A stretch of 55,578 bases of DNA from Oscillospiraceae bacterium (GCA_015067635.1 SVMA01000008.1:1-55578), one strand, 5' to 3'. Shown: positions 17,319 to 26,183, counted from the first letter of the stretch. The notes: generated from the sequence alone by a model not told the origin. A program made the numbers and translations.

Positions 17319-17754
17319 GGTTAAATACCAGTCGGAAGGTGTCGCCGTCATTCACCGGCATATCGTTGATGCCCACCATCGCAGGCTGATCTCCCTTGAA
17401 CAATTCCCACCAGGACTGGTTGTCCGACCACAGAGCCTGTTCCCCATCCACGGTATCAAACATTCCGTCTACAATATTCCCCTCAGGGATAAGGCCTTCT
17501 TTGACCAGCACCGGTCCCAAAAAGCTCTCGTCCGTCTGATAAGTGACGGTCTTTTCCGTTTTATCCTTGTGTACCACTGTTACGGCGATTGTCTTTGCTC
17601 CTGTCTGGGACGGTTCCGGCGTTTCTTCTCCCGTCTGGGACGAAGAGGGTTGGGTTGCTTCCGGAGCTGTAGGCCTTGTCATAAAATAGATGCCCACCAT
17701 CAACGCGATCACCAGTACGAATGCGCCCAATGCGATCCAAATTTTTTTGTTCAT
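17311..17754 (-). CDS. DUF4430 (transcobalamin C-terminal-like) anchored protein
   Basis: A 147-residue protein with an N-terminal membrane anchor (about 4-24), a Thr/Ser/Glu/Pro linker and a C-terminal DUF4430 domain (from about 53), with FLGPVLVKEGLI, SWWELFKGD and VNDGDTFRLVF. DUF4430 is related to the C-terminal domain of animal transcobalamin/intrinsic factor. Extracellular exposure and its position between a cobalamin riboswitch and an ECF S component suggest that it captures corrinoids and hands them to the S component; this is inference. ATG 17754 has AGGAGG 7 bases upstream. Confidence 0.85.
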   Translation of the reverse strand: MNKKIWIALGAFVLVIALMVGIYFMTRPTAPEATQPSSSQTGEETPEPSQTGAKTIAVTVVHKDKTEKTVTYQTDESFLGPVLVKEGLIPEGNIVDGMFDTVDGEQALWSDNQSWWELFKGDQPAMVGINDMPVNDGDTFRLVFNHG

Positions 17755-17779
17755 AATTTTTCCTCCTAAAACAATGAAT

Positions 17780-17805
17780 GCTGCGGTGCCAAAAGACACC
17801 GCAGC
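17780..17805 (-). terminator. Hairpin between riboswitch and DUF4430 (expression platform)
   Basis: GCTGCGGTG (17780-17788) pairs with CACCGCAGC (17797-17805). On the minus strand it is followed by ATTCATTGTTTT and then the ribosome site, so it may terminate transcription or control access to the start. Its U-run is imperfect. Confidence 0.55.
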
Positions 17806-17859
17806 CGTTTTTCTGCGACAAACGCACTTTCCTGTAATCTCGCAGGAAAGGGGAAATCC

Positions 17860-18020
17860 ATTCCGTAGGTCTTCTGACTCGTGGATTCTGGTGCTGGGAA
17901 CACCTGCGGCCTTCCTCTGCCTTCCCGGAAAATTCCAGTGACTGGCTTTCGCCAAAAGAGGGGACCTCACCACATACAGCGGCGGTACCGTTCGGGACTC
18001 TCACCCGATTATCTTGTTCA
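17860..18020 (-). ncRNA. Cobalamin riboswitch
   Basis: Read on the minus strand the segment shows the cobalamin aptamer landmarks in order: TCGGGTGAGAGTCCCGA, CGGTACCGCCGCTGTATG, GCCAGTCACTGG, GGGAAGGC and finally GAGTCAGAAGACCTAC (the B12-box end). It controls the DUF4430 and ECF S genes downstream. In this family bound adenosylcobalamin lowers expression. Confidence 0.92.
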
Positions 18021-18101
18021 GCAGTCATGGTTCTTCGCCATGGCTGCCACGGAACTTCTATCAAATTGTCCTTGTTATTCTAGCACGCAGCGCCTTTTCT
18101 G

Positions 18102-18707
18102 TCAACAGCAAAAGAATCGGAAAAGACAACACAGCAAAAGTCCCGCACAGGGACTCCCCCGCATTTGGAAGCCGCCAAAATTCCCTGCCTGTTCCCGATA
18201 GGCCGCTTCTCCCCGCTGAATGTACTGCAAAGCACGCAAATACTCTCCGTTATCCGGCTCCATGGAAACCGCCTTGCGGATGTGCTCCAATGCCGTCACC
18301 TGATTGTCCAGACCATTATGTGCCAAAGCACTGATGTAATACCATCTGGCATTCCTTTCCTGGGAATTGCTCAGGATGTTGATTGCCTCCTGAAAGCGTC
18401 CCATGCGAATGTACTGAAAGGCCGCTGCCTGATAGCGATCTTCATTGCTTTGCTCGGAATAGGTGCGGCTGCCGTAAAAGCCCCCAAAGGGATCGTAGCC
18501 GTATCCGCCGGCATTTTGATTCGTCTGCTCCGGATTTTTTATCTGCTCATAGGCGGCGTTGATCTCCTGCATTTTTTGCGCCGCTTCCCGATCTCCCGGA
18601 TTCAAGTCGGGATGGTACTTCTTGGCCAACTTCCGATATGCTTTTTTTATTTCCTCATCCGAGGCATTGGGGCTGACGCCCAAAACCTGATAGGGGTCCT
18701 TAGCCAT
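18102..18707 (-). CDS. J-domain (DnaJ-like) protein with Cys-rich C-terminus
   Basis: A 201-residue protein. The J domain (about 1-70) is complete, with [13 protein letters not shown] and the catalytic HPD in KKYHPDLN. It is followed by a Gly/Tyr/Phe segment and a helical TPR-like part ([18 protein letters not shown], then [13 protein letters not shown]). The last 15 residues are hydrophobic and cysteine-rich ([15 protein letters not shown]). No zinc-finger or client domain of true DnaJ is present, so it is a specialised DnaK partner. Start ATG 18707 overlaps the DUF5685 stop by 8 bases and has GGAGG 7 bases upstream; the ATG at 18713 is too close to it. Confidence 0.87.
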   Translation of the reverse strand: MAKDPYQVLGVSPNASDEEIKKAYRKLAKKYHPDLNPGDREAAQKMQEINAAYEQIKNPEQTNQNAGGYGYDPFGGFYGSRTYSEQSNEDRYQAAAFQYIRMGRFQEAINILSNSQERNARWYYISALAHNGLDNQVTALEHIRKAVSMEPDNGEYLRALQYIQRGEAAYREQAGNFGGFQMRGSPCAGLLLCCLFRFFCC

Positions 18708-19530
18708 TGCCATCCCTCCCTTCTGTTTTCTTTCTTCTGAAATTTCCCCAAACGCCGCTGTAAAGGATATTGTCCAGCAGCTGCTTGTCCTGTACCAAGG
18801 GCAGTTTTTCAAACTCCTGTGTACACCGGCCTATGGATAAAATCAAATACTCTTCCCATCGGGGCCAATCCTCTCCTGTGCCCATGGCAATATAGGGGTT
18901 ATACTTTCCTTTTTTGCAATCCCGGCGGTAATCCACCGCGGCATCCGCCAAATAGATAAACCTACCCAGCGCCATACCCATACTGCGCAAGGTATGCGCC
19001 CACATATCCTCTTGATACGCCAGCAGCTCGCCCATCAGTTTTCCGAAAGTGCCTGCCGGCAAGTCAGGATTGGCGCAGTTCTCCCCTTCCAGCTGACTGA
19101 TTTGCCCGATGCAATCGGCAATCGCCTTGCATTGACGGGGATACCGCTGCGCGATTTCCTCATAGTTTTTACCGAACACCTTTGCCTGGATACGGGCGGC
19201 GTATGATCTGTCATCCTGCCAATCATCCATAGCCTTGTAATACGCCAGCGCTACATTCATATCCGCCGCGTATCGAATAAATTCATTATCCACCCAAGCC
19301 TTTGACTTGACAGGATGGAGCACACAGGCCCGATCCCCCACAGTTTCCTCCGGCTCATACAGGCTCATCAGCAGCAAGGCGAGAAATGCCATATCATAGC
19401 TTAAGCCCAGCCGTGCTATTTGAGAAGCACGAAGGCGGATCTGCCGGCAAATGCCGCAATAAACGCCCTGATAACGCTGTTTTTGCTCCTGCGTCAATTC
19501 TTTTAAGTTGGCAGTGACAAATCCGAACAT
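18700..19530 (-). CDS. DUF5685 family protein
   Basis: A 276-residue, mostly alpha-helical protein matching the DUF5685 family as I remember it ([36 protein letters not shown]). Two clusters of acidic residues, DDWQDDRS near 120 and DAAVDYRRD near 215, recall the metal-binding aspartates of isoprenoid-synthase-like helical folds, but this is only a resemblance. Three early cysteines (CGIC and RACV) could bind metal. It is translationally coupled to the J-domain gene. Function unknown. Confidence 0.8.
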   Translation of the reverse strand: MFGFVTANLKELTQEQKQRYQGVYCGICRQIRLRASQIARLGLSYDMAFLALLLMSLYEPEETVGDRACVLHPVKSKAWVDNEFIRYAADMNVALAYYKAMDDWQDDRSYAARIQAKVFGKNYEEIAQRYPRQCKAIADCIGQISQLEGENCANPDLPAGTFGKLMGELLAYQEDMWAHTLRSMGMALGRFIYLADAAVDYRRDCKKGKYNPYIAMGTGEDWPRWEEYLILSIGRCTQEFEKLPLVQDKQLLDNILYSGVWGNFRRKKTEGRDGNG

Positions 19531-19598
19531 GCTCAGCCCCCCTTCCTATCATTGTATCATAAATCTCAAATATTAACAGAGGGTAAACAAAGAAATAT

Positions 19599-20420
19599 TT
19601 ATTTTTCCATCAGAATCCGGTTTAATGCACCGCCGCAAAACAGCAGACACAGACAGAAATACAGCCAAAGCATACTCAGCGCCACCATATACACGGAGCT
19701 GTACAGCGTGGCATAACCGGAAAAGTATTCCACATAAATAGAAAACAATCGGGAAAACACCAGCCATCCTGCAGAAGCAAATACCGCGCCGGGGAAGCTG
19801 TCCGCAAATCGGTTTTTCCGGTTGGGCAACGCCATGAACATGGCCGTAAACAGTGCGGTTTGCAGTAAGATCAGCAGGACAAAGCGCAAATCCACAATTT
19901 CTATGAAAAATTCCCAAAAGGCGCCCTGCGCCAATGCCAGATTCTCCAGGATCGCCTCTCCGAACACATTAAGCACCAATGTGAGCATCAGCACCAAGAG
20001 AAACAGAAAGGTATAAAAAACACTTATGGAACGGGTATAGATGTATCCCCGGTCCTCCCGGACATCATAAATGGCATTGAGCCCCATCAGCAGTCCGTAA
20101 ACGCCACGGCTGGCAGACCACAAAACACCAATGGCAGAAATGGAAATCACCGTTCCGGAGCTATAAGCATAGGTGCTGATAATCAGCTTTTCCGCTGAAG
20201 GGAGCAGTGCCGACGGCAACACTCCTGAGAGCAGGGATATTAAATCTCCGGCATCCATTCCGGTATATCGCAGCAGCCCCAACAACAGCACAAGAGTGGG
20301 AAATACGGAAAGCACGATAAAATAACCGGCATTGGCTGCATGCAGTCCGATTTGCATATCCCGAATCCGGACATAGTAGCTCCAAATACGGCCAAGTAAG
20401 CCGCCTGTGGGAATTCTCAT
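19599..20420 (-). CDS. YihY/virulence factor BrkB family membrane protein
   Basis: A 273-residue protein with about six membrane helices. Family features are HAANAGYFIVLSVFPTLVLLL, the long periplasmic-like loops, and GVLWSASRGVYGLLMGLN. The family was once called RNase BN by mistake; its real role, possibly lipid or solute transport, is not established. ATG 20420 follows GGGGGAGGT. The first residues are basic and short, as expected. Confidence 0.88.
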   Translation of the reverse strand: MRIPTGGLLGRIWSYYVRIRDMQIGLHAANAGYFIVLSVFPTLVLLLGLLRYTGMDAGDLISLLSGVLPSALLPSAEKLIISTYAYSSGTVISISAIGVLWSASRGVYGLLMGLNAIYDVREDRGYIYTRSISVFYTFLFLLVLMLTLVLNVFGEAILENLALAQGAFWEFFIEIVDLRFVLLILLQTALFTAMFMALPNRKNRFADSFPGAVFASAGWLVFSRLFSIYVEYFSGYATLYSSVYMVALSMLWLYFCLCLLFCGGALNRILMEK

Positions 20421-20512
20421 TTACCTCCCCCTCCCTTGCTCTTTTAGGATATGCAGGGAAGGAAAAATCTACAACAAAATATTTCTATCTTGTATCGTTG
20501 TCTTTACAAAAC

Positions 20513-20540
20513 CAAAACCCCCGGTTACCCGGGGGTTTTG
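20513..20540 (-). terminator. Terminator of hup-rqcP, containing the stop codon
   Basis: CAAAACCCCCGG (20513-20524) pairs perfectly with CCGGGGGTTTTG (20529-20540). The rqcP stop codon (20525-20527) falls in the four-base loop, so the last five codons are part of the stem. A GGTTTTG tail follows on the minus strand. Confidence 0.8.
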
Positions 20541-20776
20541 ATTTCCTTATACATGGCGCTGGCATCGTCCTTACGGACGGTTTCTGCCACCTGCAAAACC
20601 TCCACAGCCACTGTTCTGGTGCCCATGGTGATTTCAATGCGGTCGCCCAGCTTTACCTCGTAACTGGCCTTTACCACCCGTCCGTTGACGCTGATGCGCC
20701 CATTGTCACAGGCTTCGTTGGCAACGGTCCGCCGTTTAATCAGACGGGAGACCTTCAGATACTTATCGAGGCGCAT
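20525..20776 (-). CDS. rqcP: S4-domain RNA-binding protein RqcP (YabO/Hsp15-like)
   Basis: An 83-residue protein made almost wholly of an S4 domain: MRLDKYLKVSRLIKRRTVANEACDNGRI is typical. In Bacillus RqcP helps RqcH add C-terminal alanine tails during rescue of stalled large ribosomal subunits by binding tRNA and 23S rRNA. It starts two bases after the hup stop codon, forming a two-gene unit, as in many Firmicutes. Confidence 0.9.
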   Translation of the reverse strand: MRLDKYLKVSRLIKRRTVANEACDNGRISVNGRVVKASYEVKLGDRIEITMGTRTVAVEVLQVAETVRKDDASAMYKEIKTPG

Positions 20777-20778
20777 GC

Positions 20779-21054
20779 TTACTTTGCCACAGCGTCCTTC
20801 AGGCTCTTGCTTGCCTTGAATGTGGGAACGGTGGTAGCAGGAATCTGGATGGTCTCCTTGGTGTGAGGATTCCGGCCGGTGCGAGCTTCACGCTTCTTGG
20901 TCTCGAAGATACCGAAACCGGCAACCTGCACCTTGTCGCCTGCAACCAGGCTGGCGGTGATTGCTTCGAACGCAGCGTTCACTGCGCGCTCAGCATCCTT
21001 CTTGGTCAGGCCGGCACGTTCAGCAGTGGCGGCGATGAGTTGGGTCTTATTCAT
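20779..21054 (-). CDS. hup: HU family DNA-binding protein
   Basis: A 91-residue histone-like protein: MNKTQLIAATAERAGLTKKDAERAV, GFGIFETKKREARTGRNP (the DNA-binding arm), and a C-terminal lysine end. HU bends and compacts DNA as a dimer. Length is standard. ATG 21054 has AAGAGGTAA about 7 bases upstream. Its promoter is at 21092-21120. Confidence 0.97.
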   Translation of the reverse strand: MNKTQLIAATAERAGLTKKDAERAVNAAFEAITASLVAGDKVQVAGFGIFETKKREARTGRNPHTKETIQIPATTVPTFKASKSLKDAVAK

Positions 21055-21091
21055 GGATAATTACCTCTTTTCTTTTATTTTGAACATTAAT

Positions 21092-21120
21092 AAAATATCA
21101 CAAAATTTTTACTTTTGCAA
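21092..21120 (-). promoter_or_regulatory. Promoter of hup-rqcP
   Basis: On the minus strand TTGCAA (21120-21115), 17 bases, TATTTT (21097-21092), in an AT-rich leader. Confidence 0.6.
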
Positions 21121-21130
21121 GTGCTTTTTT

Positions 21131-22801
21131 TCACAAATGCAACAAATTTGCAATTTTTTCACCCTTTGGCAGTAGCAAACAGTCCTCCCGGGTGATTGTT
21201 TTGAGCTTTATGGCCGCAAACAGATAGATAACTGCACCGATGGCGATGGGAACTGCGCAACCGATTAGCTTGCTCATTCCACTGCCAAGCACCGTCTGCA
21301 GGCCCAAATAGGCACCGTAGGCAACACCGCCCATGAGTGCCGCGGCAAAAAATGCCCGGAAGGAATTGCGCACAATGGCCGGCGGATTTTTCAGCACCCG
21401 ACGCATGGTAAACAGATTCAGCACCGTGATACAGGCATAGCACAGCAAGGAGCCGATGGGTGTACCCACAATGCCGATAATCGGATTTCCTGTGAGGATA
21501 AATACTGCCGCCAGCTTTACAATACCACCGACAAACATATTCATCACCGGCAGCTTTTCGTGCCCGTAGGCCTGCATAATGGCAGTGGTAAGTAACACAA
21601 GGGCATTAAAAATGATGCACACACCCAATACCGACATCAGCTGGGAAGCAAGCACCAGCTTTTCACCGGTATATCCGCCCAACAGGCGGGTAATGGGTTC
21701 TGCGAGAAGGGCCAGTCCGAAGCCGCAGGGCATGGAGACCAAGGCACTAATCCGGGCTGCGGATTCGCTGGTGATCTTGGCACCCTTATGATTGCTCACC
21801 GTCAGCTGGGAGGTAATGGCAGGAATAATGCTGATGGTGATCGGCGTGATAAAGGCGCAGGGCATGTTGAAGATTTTTTGAGTAAAGTTGTAAATGCCCT
21901 TTTGGGTGTCCATAATGGACTGCACTGCATCTTTGGCATCTTTATCGCCGAACACAGCAAACAGCCGTTCAAACTCATCCGTAGACAGCATAGCGGTGAA
22001 GTTCTCCCGCAATTTTCCCATATAAACACCGATTTCCAACACGGTCAGCAGCTGCAATCCGGCAGCTCCGATGGTAATGGGAATGGCCACAGACAACAGT
22101 CCCTTGGCGATATCCTTGGTGGAGGAAACCTCCTCGCAGGATTGGGGCATATCCCGAAATGCCTTGCGGAAGCAGAAGTGCAAATACAGCGCCGAAATCA
22201 GACAGCTGGCGGTTACACCGAAAATTGCACCGGCGGCAGGATAGGCACCGGAGGTGGTGATTCCTACCAAAAGCACTGCCACACCAAGACCGACTACCAG
22301 TTTACAAACGGCTTCCAGAACCTGACTGACCGAGGTAGGCTTCATATTGCCCTGTCCCTGGAAGAAGCCCCGATAGGCACTCATGAGGCAAATCAGGAAG
22401 CAGCACGGACCCAAAACACCGATGGCTGCCCAGGCATCCGGATGCTGCTGTACCGCTGCCAGTTGGCGGCAGAACAGGGTCATCAGTAATGCGCCGATCA
22501 AGCCCAGGGTCAGGAACATTGTCCGCGCCACAGTGTAGATTTTCCGCATTTCGCGGTAATGATTCAGGGAACTGGCGCCTGCAATCATCCGGCTCATAGC
22601 CACCGGCAGACCGGCGGTGGAAATCAGCAGCAACAGCGTATAAATTTCGTAAGCTGTGCTGTAATAACCAAAGCTGTCATCTCCGATGATCTGCTTAAGG
22701 GGAATGGAATAAAACGCACCAATGACCTTAACGATGGCAGTAGACAGTGCCAACAGCATGGTGCCATGTAAAAAGGATTGCTTTTTGGATGTATCTGACA
22801 C
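21131..22801 (-). CDS. Polysaccharide flippase, SpoVB/MurJ-like (MVF/MOP superfamily)
   Basis: A 556-residue protein with about 14 hydrophobic segments. FLHGTMLLALSTAIVKVIGAFYSIPLKQIIG at the N-terminus and the AGLPVAMSRMIAGA motif mark it as an MOP-superfamily exporter of the SpoVB/YtgP type. In Bacillus these proteins flip lipid-linked peptidoglycan precursors or act in spore cortex formation. GTG 22801 follows AAGGAGG by about 9 bases. It is the last gene of a long minus-strand series that begins at recJ. Confidence 0.88.
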   Translation of the reverse strand: MSDTSKKQSFLHGTMLLALSTAIVKVIGAFYSIPLKQIIGDDSFGYYSTAYEIYTLLLLISTAGLPVAMSRMIAGASSLNHYREMRKIYTVARTMFLTLGLIGALLMTLFCRQLAAVQQHPDAWAAIGVLGPCCFLICLMSAYRGFFQGQGNMKPTSVSQVLEAVCKLVVGLGVAVLLVGITTSGAYPAAGAIFGVTASCLISALYLHFCFRKAFRDMPQSCEEVSSTKDIAKGLLSVAIPITIGAAGLQLLTVLEIGVYMGKLRENFTAMLSTDEFERLFAVFGDKDAKDAVQSIMDTQKGIYNFTQKIFNMPCAFITPITISIIPAITSQLTVSNHKGAKITSESAARISALVSMPCGFGLALLAEPITRLLGGYTGEKLVLASQLMSVLGVCIIFNALVLLTTAIMQAYGHEKLPVMNMFVGGIVKLAAVFILTGNPIIGIVGTPIGSLLCYACITVLNLFTMRRVLKNPPAIVRNSFRAFFAAALMGGVAYGAYLGLQTVLGSGMSKLIGCAVPIAIGAVIYLFAAIKLKTITREDCLLLPKGEKIANLLHL

Positions 22802-22815
22802 GATGTGTCGCCTCC

Positions 22816-24132
22816 TTACTGCTCGCCCGTAAACAGGTGAGGAATTGCATATTGGGTCAGCTCTTCCACCACAGCCTTCAGGTCAATGGTGGGAAACTGC
22901 CCGTTTTGGTACAGAATTTTGCCGCGAACCATGGTCATGGCCACATCCCCTCCCTTGGCGCTGAACACCAGCGCATTGGGGACATTATGACAGGGCATAA
23001 GGTGGGGTGCTGAGAAATCCACCAGAATCAGGTCTGCATCCATGCCAAGCTTAATCATGCCGCAGCTTTCCTCCCGACCCTGCGCTCTTGCACCGCAGGC
23101 GGTGGCCATCATCAATGCGGCAAAGGAAGGCAAAGCATCCGCGCTGCCACCGGAAGCCCGGGTTGCCAGAGCAATACCCCGCATTACCTCAAACATATCC
23201 AAATTTCCCGCATCCCATGCACCGCCGGTGCCTAGAGAAACATTCATTCCACCCTGAACACAATCCAAAACCGGAGTTGCCGGCTGTCCTTTTTTGGCGG
23301 CGGTAAGCGGACAGGCCACTGCGGTGGCCTTCTTCTTGCCCAAAAGCTTGATTTCCGCATCCGACAATTTGGCACAGCCCACCGCGGTGGCAGGCAGGTT
23401 GAAAACACCGTGGCAGTTCAGCAGCTCTGCCGGACCCAGTCCGGTTCTTTCCATGCAGGAATCGGTTTCGTTTTGGGTCTGTGCCAAATGGAGTTGGAAG
23501 CCCAGCTTCTTTTCTGCGGCAAAGCCCACCAGACCTTCCCACAGCTTATAATTACCGGTATATTCCGCGTGGATTCCGGCATCAATCCGGATTCTTCCTT
23601 CCTCAAAGCCATTCCACTTTTCGGTAACGCGTACCAATTCCTGACATTGCTCGTCGGTATCAAAGTCAAATTCCTCATTCTCATCAATAAACCGATAGGC
23701 AGACAGGGCTATATTTCCCTTGATGCCGCTTTCGGCAATCGCCTGTGCGGTGGCATCGGGATAGTAATACAAATCCGATACCGAGGTGATACCAAAACGC
23801 AGACATTCTGCAATGCCCAACAGGGCTGAAGCCTTGGCACAGCGGGTATCCATTTTGGCTTCCTTTTTCAGCTGTTCCTTCAGCGCCTCTGTGTTTCCCA
23901 AATCGTCCAAGTAACTGCGCAGGGCTGTGGTTGCCAGCTGGGTGTGGCAATTCACGAAGCCGGGCATCAGTACCATTCCGGTACCGTCAATAATGGTTTT
24001 GGGCTTTTCCTCCGGCGGTGTTTTGCTCAGATAGGAAATTCTACCCGCTTCCACGCCCAGATATGCGCCAAAGAGAATTTCTGCTTTTTCATTCATGGTG
24101 ACAACAGTCACATTGGAAATTAAGATATTCAA
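22816..24132 (-). CDS. Amidohydrolase-family protein with lost active-site residues (likely pseudoenzyme)
   Basis: A 438-residue protein with the fold and length of MtaD/SsnA-type deaminases. Where active homologues have HxH, this has H63-T-Q65; the HxxE of strand 5 is H215-L-A-Q218; the His motif after strand 6 reads VGCAKL (251-256), with no His; and the catalytic Asp of GTDG is Gly (GTGG, 301-304). Thus two zinc ligands and the main acid/base residues are missing while the frame is intact. Start is TTG 24132, one base after the hemZ stop, with AAGGAAG upstream. It may be a binding or regulatory protein; no substrate can be given. Confidence 0.85.
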   Translation of the reverse strand: MNILISNVTVVTMNEKAEILFGAYLGVEAGRISYLSKTPPEEKPKTIIDGTGMVLMPGFVNCHTQLATTALRSYLDDLGNTEALKEQLKKEAKMDTRCAKASALLGIAECLRFGITSVSDLYYYPDATAQAIAESGIKGNIALSAYRFIDENEEFDFDTDEQCQELVRVTEKWNGFEEGRIRIDAGIHAEYTGNYKLWEGLVGFAAEKKLGFQLHLAQTQNETDSCMERTGLGPAELLNCHGVFNLPATAVGCAKLSDAEIKLLGKKKATAVACPLTAAKKGQPATPVLDCVQGGMNVSLGTGGAWDAGNLDMFEVMRGIALATRASGGSADALPSFAALMMATACGARAQGREESCGMIKLGMDADLILVDFSAPHLMPCHNVPNALVFSAKGGDVAMTMVRGKILYQNGQFPTIDLKAVVEELTQYAIPHLFTGEQ

Positions 24133-24133
24133 A

Positions 24134-25564
24134 TCAAATGCTTCCTTTCATCCGTTCAAAGAGCTGCTGCTTATCCTGTAATACCTGGGGCAGCATTTCT
24201 ATATACTGCTGGGGAAATTTGGGGTTATGGAACCGCTGGATACTGCCGTCCGGCAAATTGACCTTATTCATGCCGCCGCCACCCAGGGATAAAATGGTAT
24301 GAATTTCCTCCATCATATAGATGTTGTACAGGCAATCCAGCCCATCCCGGGACCAGCCCACATTCTCAAAAGAGCCGGACATATATTTTTGCCGGTACAA
24401 ATAATAAGGCTTGTAGCCTTGGCTGCGCAATGTGTCATTGGCGTAATCCACCATACGGGCAACCTGGTCAGCATGGGACAGCTGCTGCCGGTTTTCAAAC
24501 AGGTCTGCACCCTTTTTCAGTGCCAGGGTATGCACCGTGATATTGGCAGGTCGCAGGGCGGCAACTGCATCCAAAGAATGGCAGAAGCCTTCAAAATTAT
24601 CCGTAGGCAGACCGGCGATCAGGTCCATGTTAATGGCTTTGAAGCCGGCATTTTCCGCCCAGCCGTAGGCATCCAGAACCTGTTGGGCCGTGTGGGGACG
24701 CTTGCACGCTTCCAAAACGGAATCCACCATGGTTTGGGGATTGATGCTCATACGGTCAGCGCCATGGGCGCAAATCGCTTCCAGTTTTTCTCCGCTGAGA
24801 GTATCCGGACGACCGCCCTCCACAGTAAATTCCACGCAACGGGATAAATCAAAGCAGTTTCTTATTTCCTCCAAAAGCCGAACCATCTGCTGTGTGGACA
24901 GGGTCGTGGGCGTACCGCCGCCTATGTAAATGGTACGCACCCTGCGGCCGGAATTTTCCAACAAGCGGCCCGTTGCCGCCATTTCCTGAAAAAGCGCCTG
25001 CAGGTACGGCTCTAACAGCTGGGTCTGCCGCCCAATGGTTTGGCTTACAAAGCTGCAGTAACTGCACCGGGTAGGACAGAACGGGATGCCGATGTACAGG
25101 GAAATATCGCTTTTCTCCAACAGCTGCACCGCATTTACGGTGGAAACCGAGCAGTCCACTGCCAGTTCCCGACGGGACGGTGTCACATAATAAATTTCCC
25201 CCAACAATTGATTGGCGGTTTTGGGTGTGCCGCCCTCCAGCAAATGCCTTGTGGAGATTTTAGTGGGACGGACGCCTGCCAACGCACCCCACGGAGCCGG
25301 CTGCTCCAGCAGCTGCACCGCCGCCAGATAATAGCTTTGCTGTAAAATCTGCCGGCGCAGGCGTACCGTTTCGGCTTCTGCCTTCAAGCGCCGTGCGGCG
25401 GTAACGGTTTTGCCGAACCGGGTTATTTTTGCGGTGGCGGTGAGCCAGGTCTTTCCCCGATAGAGGGAAGAAACGGCTTCACCTTCTTCATCCGTGGAAA
25501 ACAGAGCCATTTGCAGCTGCTCCACGGCATAACGGTCATCATGACCGCAAAGTATCAGTTTCAT
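24134..25564 (-). CDS. hemZ: Radical SAM coproporphyrinogen III oxidase HemZ
   Basis: A 476-residue radical SAM enzyme. An N-terminal domain (1-150) specific to HemZ is followed by the cluster motif C163-x3-C167-x2-C170 (FCPTRCSYCSF) and the GGGTPTTL motif. HemZ-type enzymes are thought to act on coproporphyrinogen in an oxygen-independent step of tetrapyrrole synthesis; some family members may instead be heme-related chaperones. The start ATG 25564 has GAGGTAA upstream. It lies between the metallo-hydrolase and the amidohydrolase-like genes with gaps of four and one bases. Confidence 0.88.
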   Translation of the reverse strand: MKLILCGHDDRYAVEQLQMALFSTDEEGEAVSSLYRGKTWLTATAKITRFGKTVTAARRLKAEAETVRLRRQILQQSYYLAAVQLLEQPAPWGALAGVRPTKISTRHLLEGGTPKTANQLLGEIYYVTPSRRELAVDCSVSTVNAVQLLEKSDISLYIGIPFCPTRCSYCSFVSQTIGRQTQLLEPYLQALFQEMAATGRLLENSGRRVRTIYIGGGTPTTLSTQQMVRLLEEIRNCFDLSRCVEFTVEGGRPDTLSGEKLEAICAHGADRMSINPQTMVDSVLEACKRPHTAQQVLDAYGWAENAGFKAINMDLIAGLPTDNFEGFCHSLDAVAALRPANITVHTLALKKGADLFENRQQLSHADQVARMVDYANDTLRSQGYKPYYLYRQKYMSGSFENVGWSRDGLDCLYNIYMMEEIHTILSLGGGGMNKVNLPDGSIQRFHNPKFPQQYIEMLPQVLQDKQQLFERMKGSI

Positions 25565-25568
25565 AGTG

Positions 25569-26183
25569 TTACCTCAAATAGGGATTGCACTGCCTTTCCC
25601 GTGACAAAGTGGTCTCCTCCCCGTGGCCGGGGAATACCCGGTAATCTCCGGGAAGCTCCGACAGGCGTTTCAACGAGGCTTGTATCGTACCCCAGTCACC
25701 GCCAGGAAGGTCTGTGCGACCGCAGGAGCCTGCAAACAGGGTGTCTCCGCTAAATAAGGCATCCTCACAGCAGTAACAAACAGAACCGCAGGTATGCCCC
25801 GGGGTGGCCAGCACTTCAAAGCGCAGACCGCCGGCCTGGATAATCTCCCCTTCTTCGCAAAAACAGACTTCCGTAAAATCGCAGTTGGCCAAAGGATAGA
25901 AGAACGCCATGGTGGGATTGGGGCTTTGAGACCAATCCTTTTTGCTCATCCACAGCTTACAGCCGGTGGCGCGCACAATGTCCTCCACCGCACCTACATG
26001 GTCAAAGTGCCCGTGGGTCAACAAAATGGCTTCCACAGAAAGTCCCAATTTTCTTACCCTGTCCAGCACCAGTTCCTTTGCATAGCCGGGATCAATGATG
26101 GCACAGGAGGTACTTCCCTCACCAAAAAGAAGGTAACAGTTTGTTTGATAATCGCCCAATGGCAAAGTGTGGATATTCAGCAT
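25569..26183 (-). CDS. MBL-fold metallo-hydrolase (YqgX/GloB-like)
   Basis: A 204-residue enzyme of the metallo-beta-lactamase superfamily. The metal motif THGHFDHVG (HxHxDH) is complete, followed by a downstream TPGHTCGSV, FSGDTLF with an Asp ligand and FPGHGEET. This is the glyoxalase II-like subgroup, which hydrolyses thioesters such as S-lactoylglutathione; in an organism that may lack glutathione the true substrate may be another thiol ester. It is part of the recJ to spoVB-like series, 3 bases from dtd. Confidence 0.9.
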   Translation of the reverse strand: MLNIHTLPLGDYQTNCYLLFGEGSTSCAIIDPGYAKELVLDRVRKLGLSVEAILLTHGHFDHVGAVEDIVRATGCKLWMSKKDWSQSPNPTMAFFYPLANCDFTEVCFCEEGEIIQAGGLRFEVLATPGHTCGSVCYCCEDALFSGDTLFAGSCGRTDLPGGDWGTIQASLKRLSELPGDYRVFPGHGEETTLSRERQCNPYLR

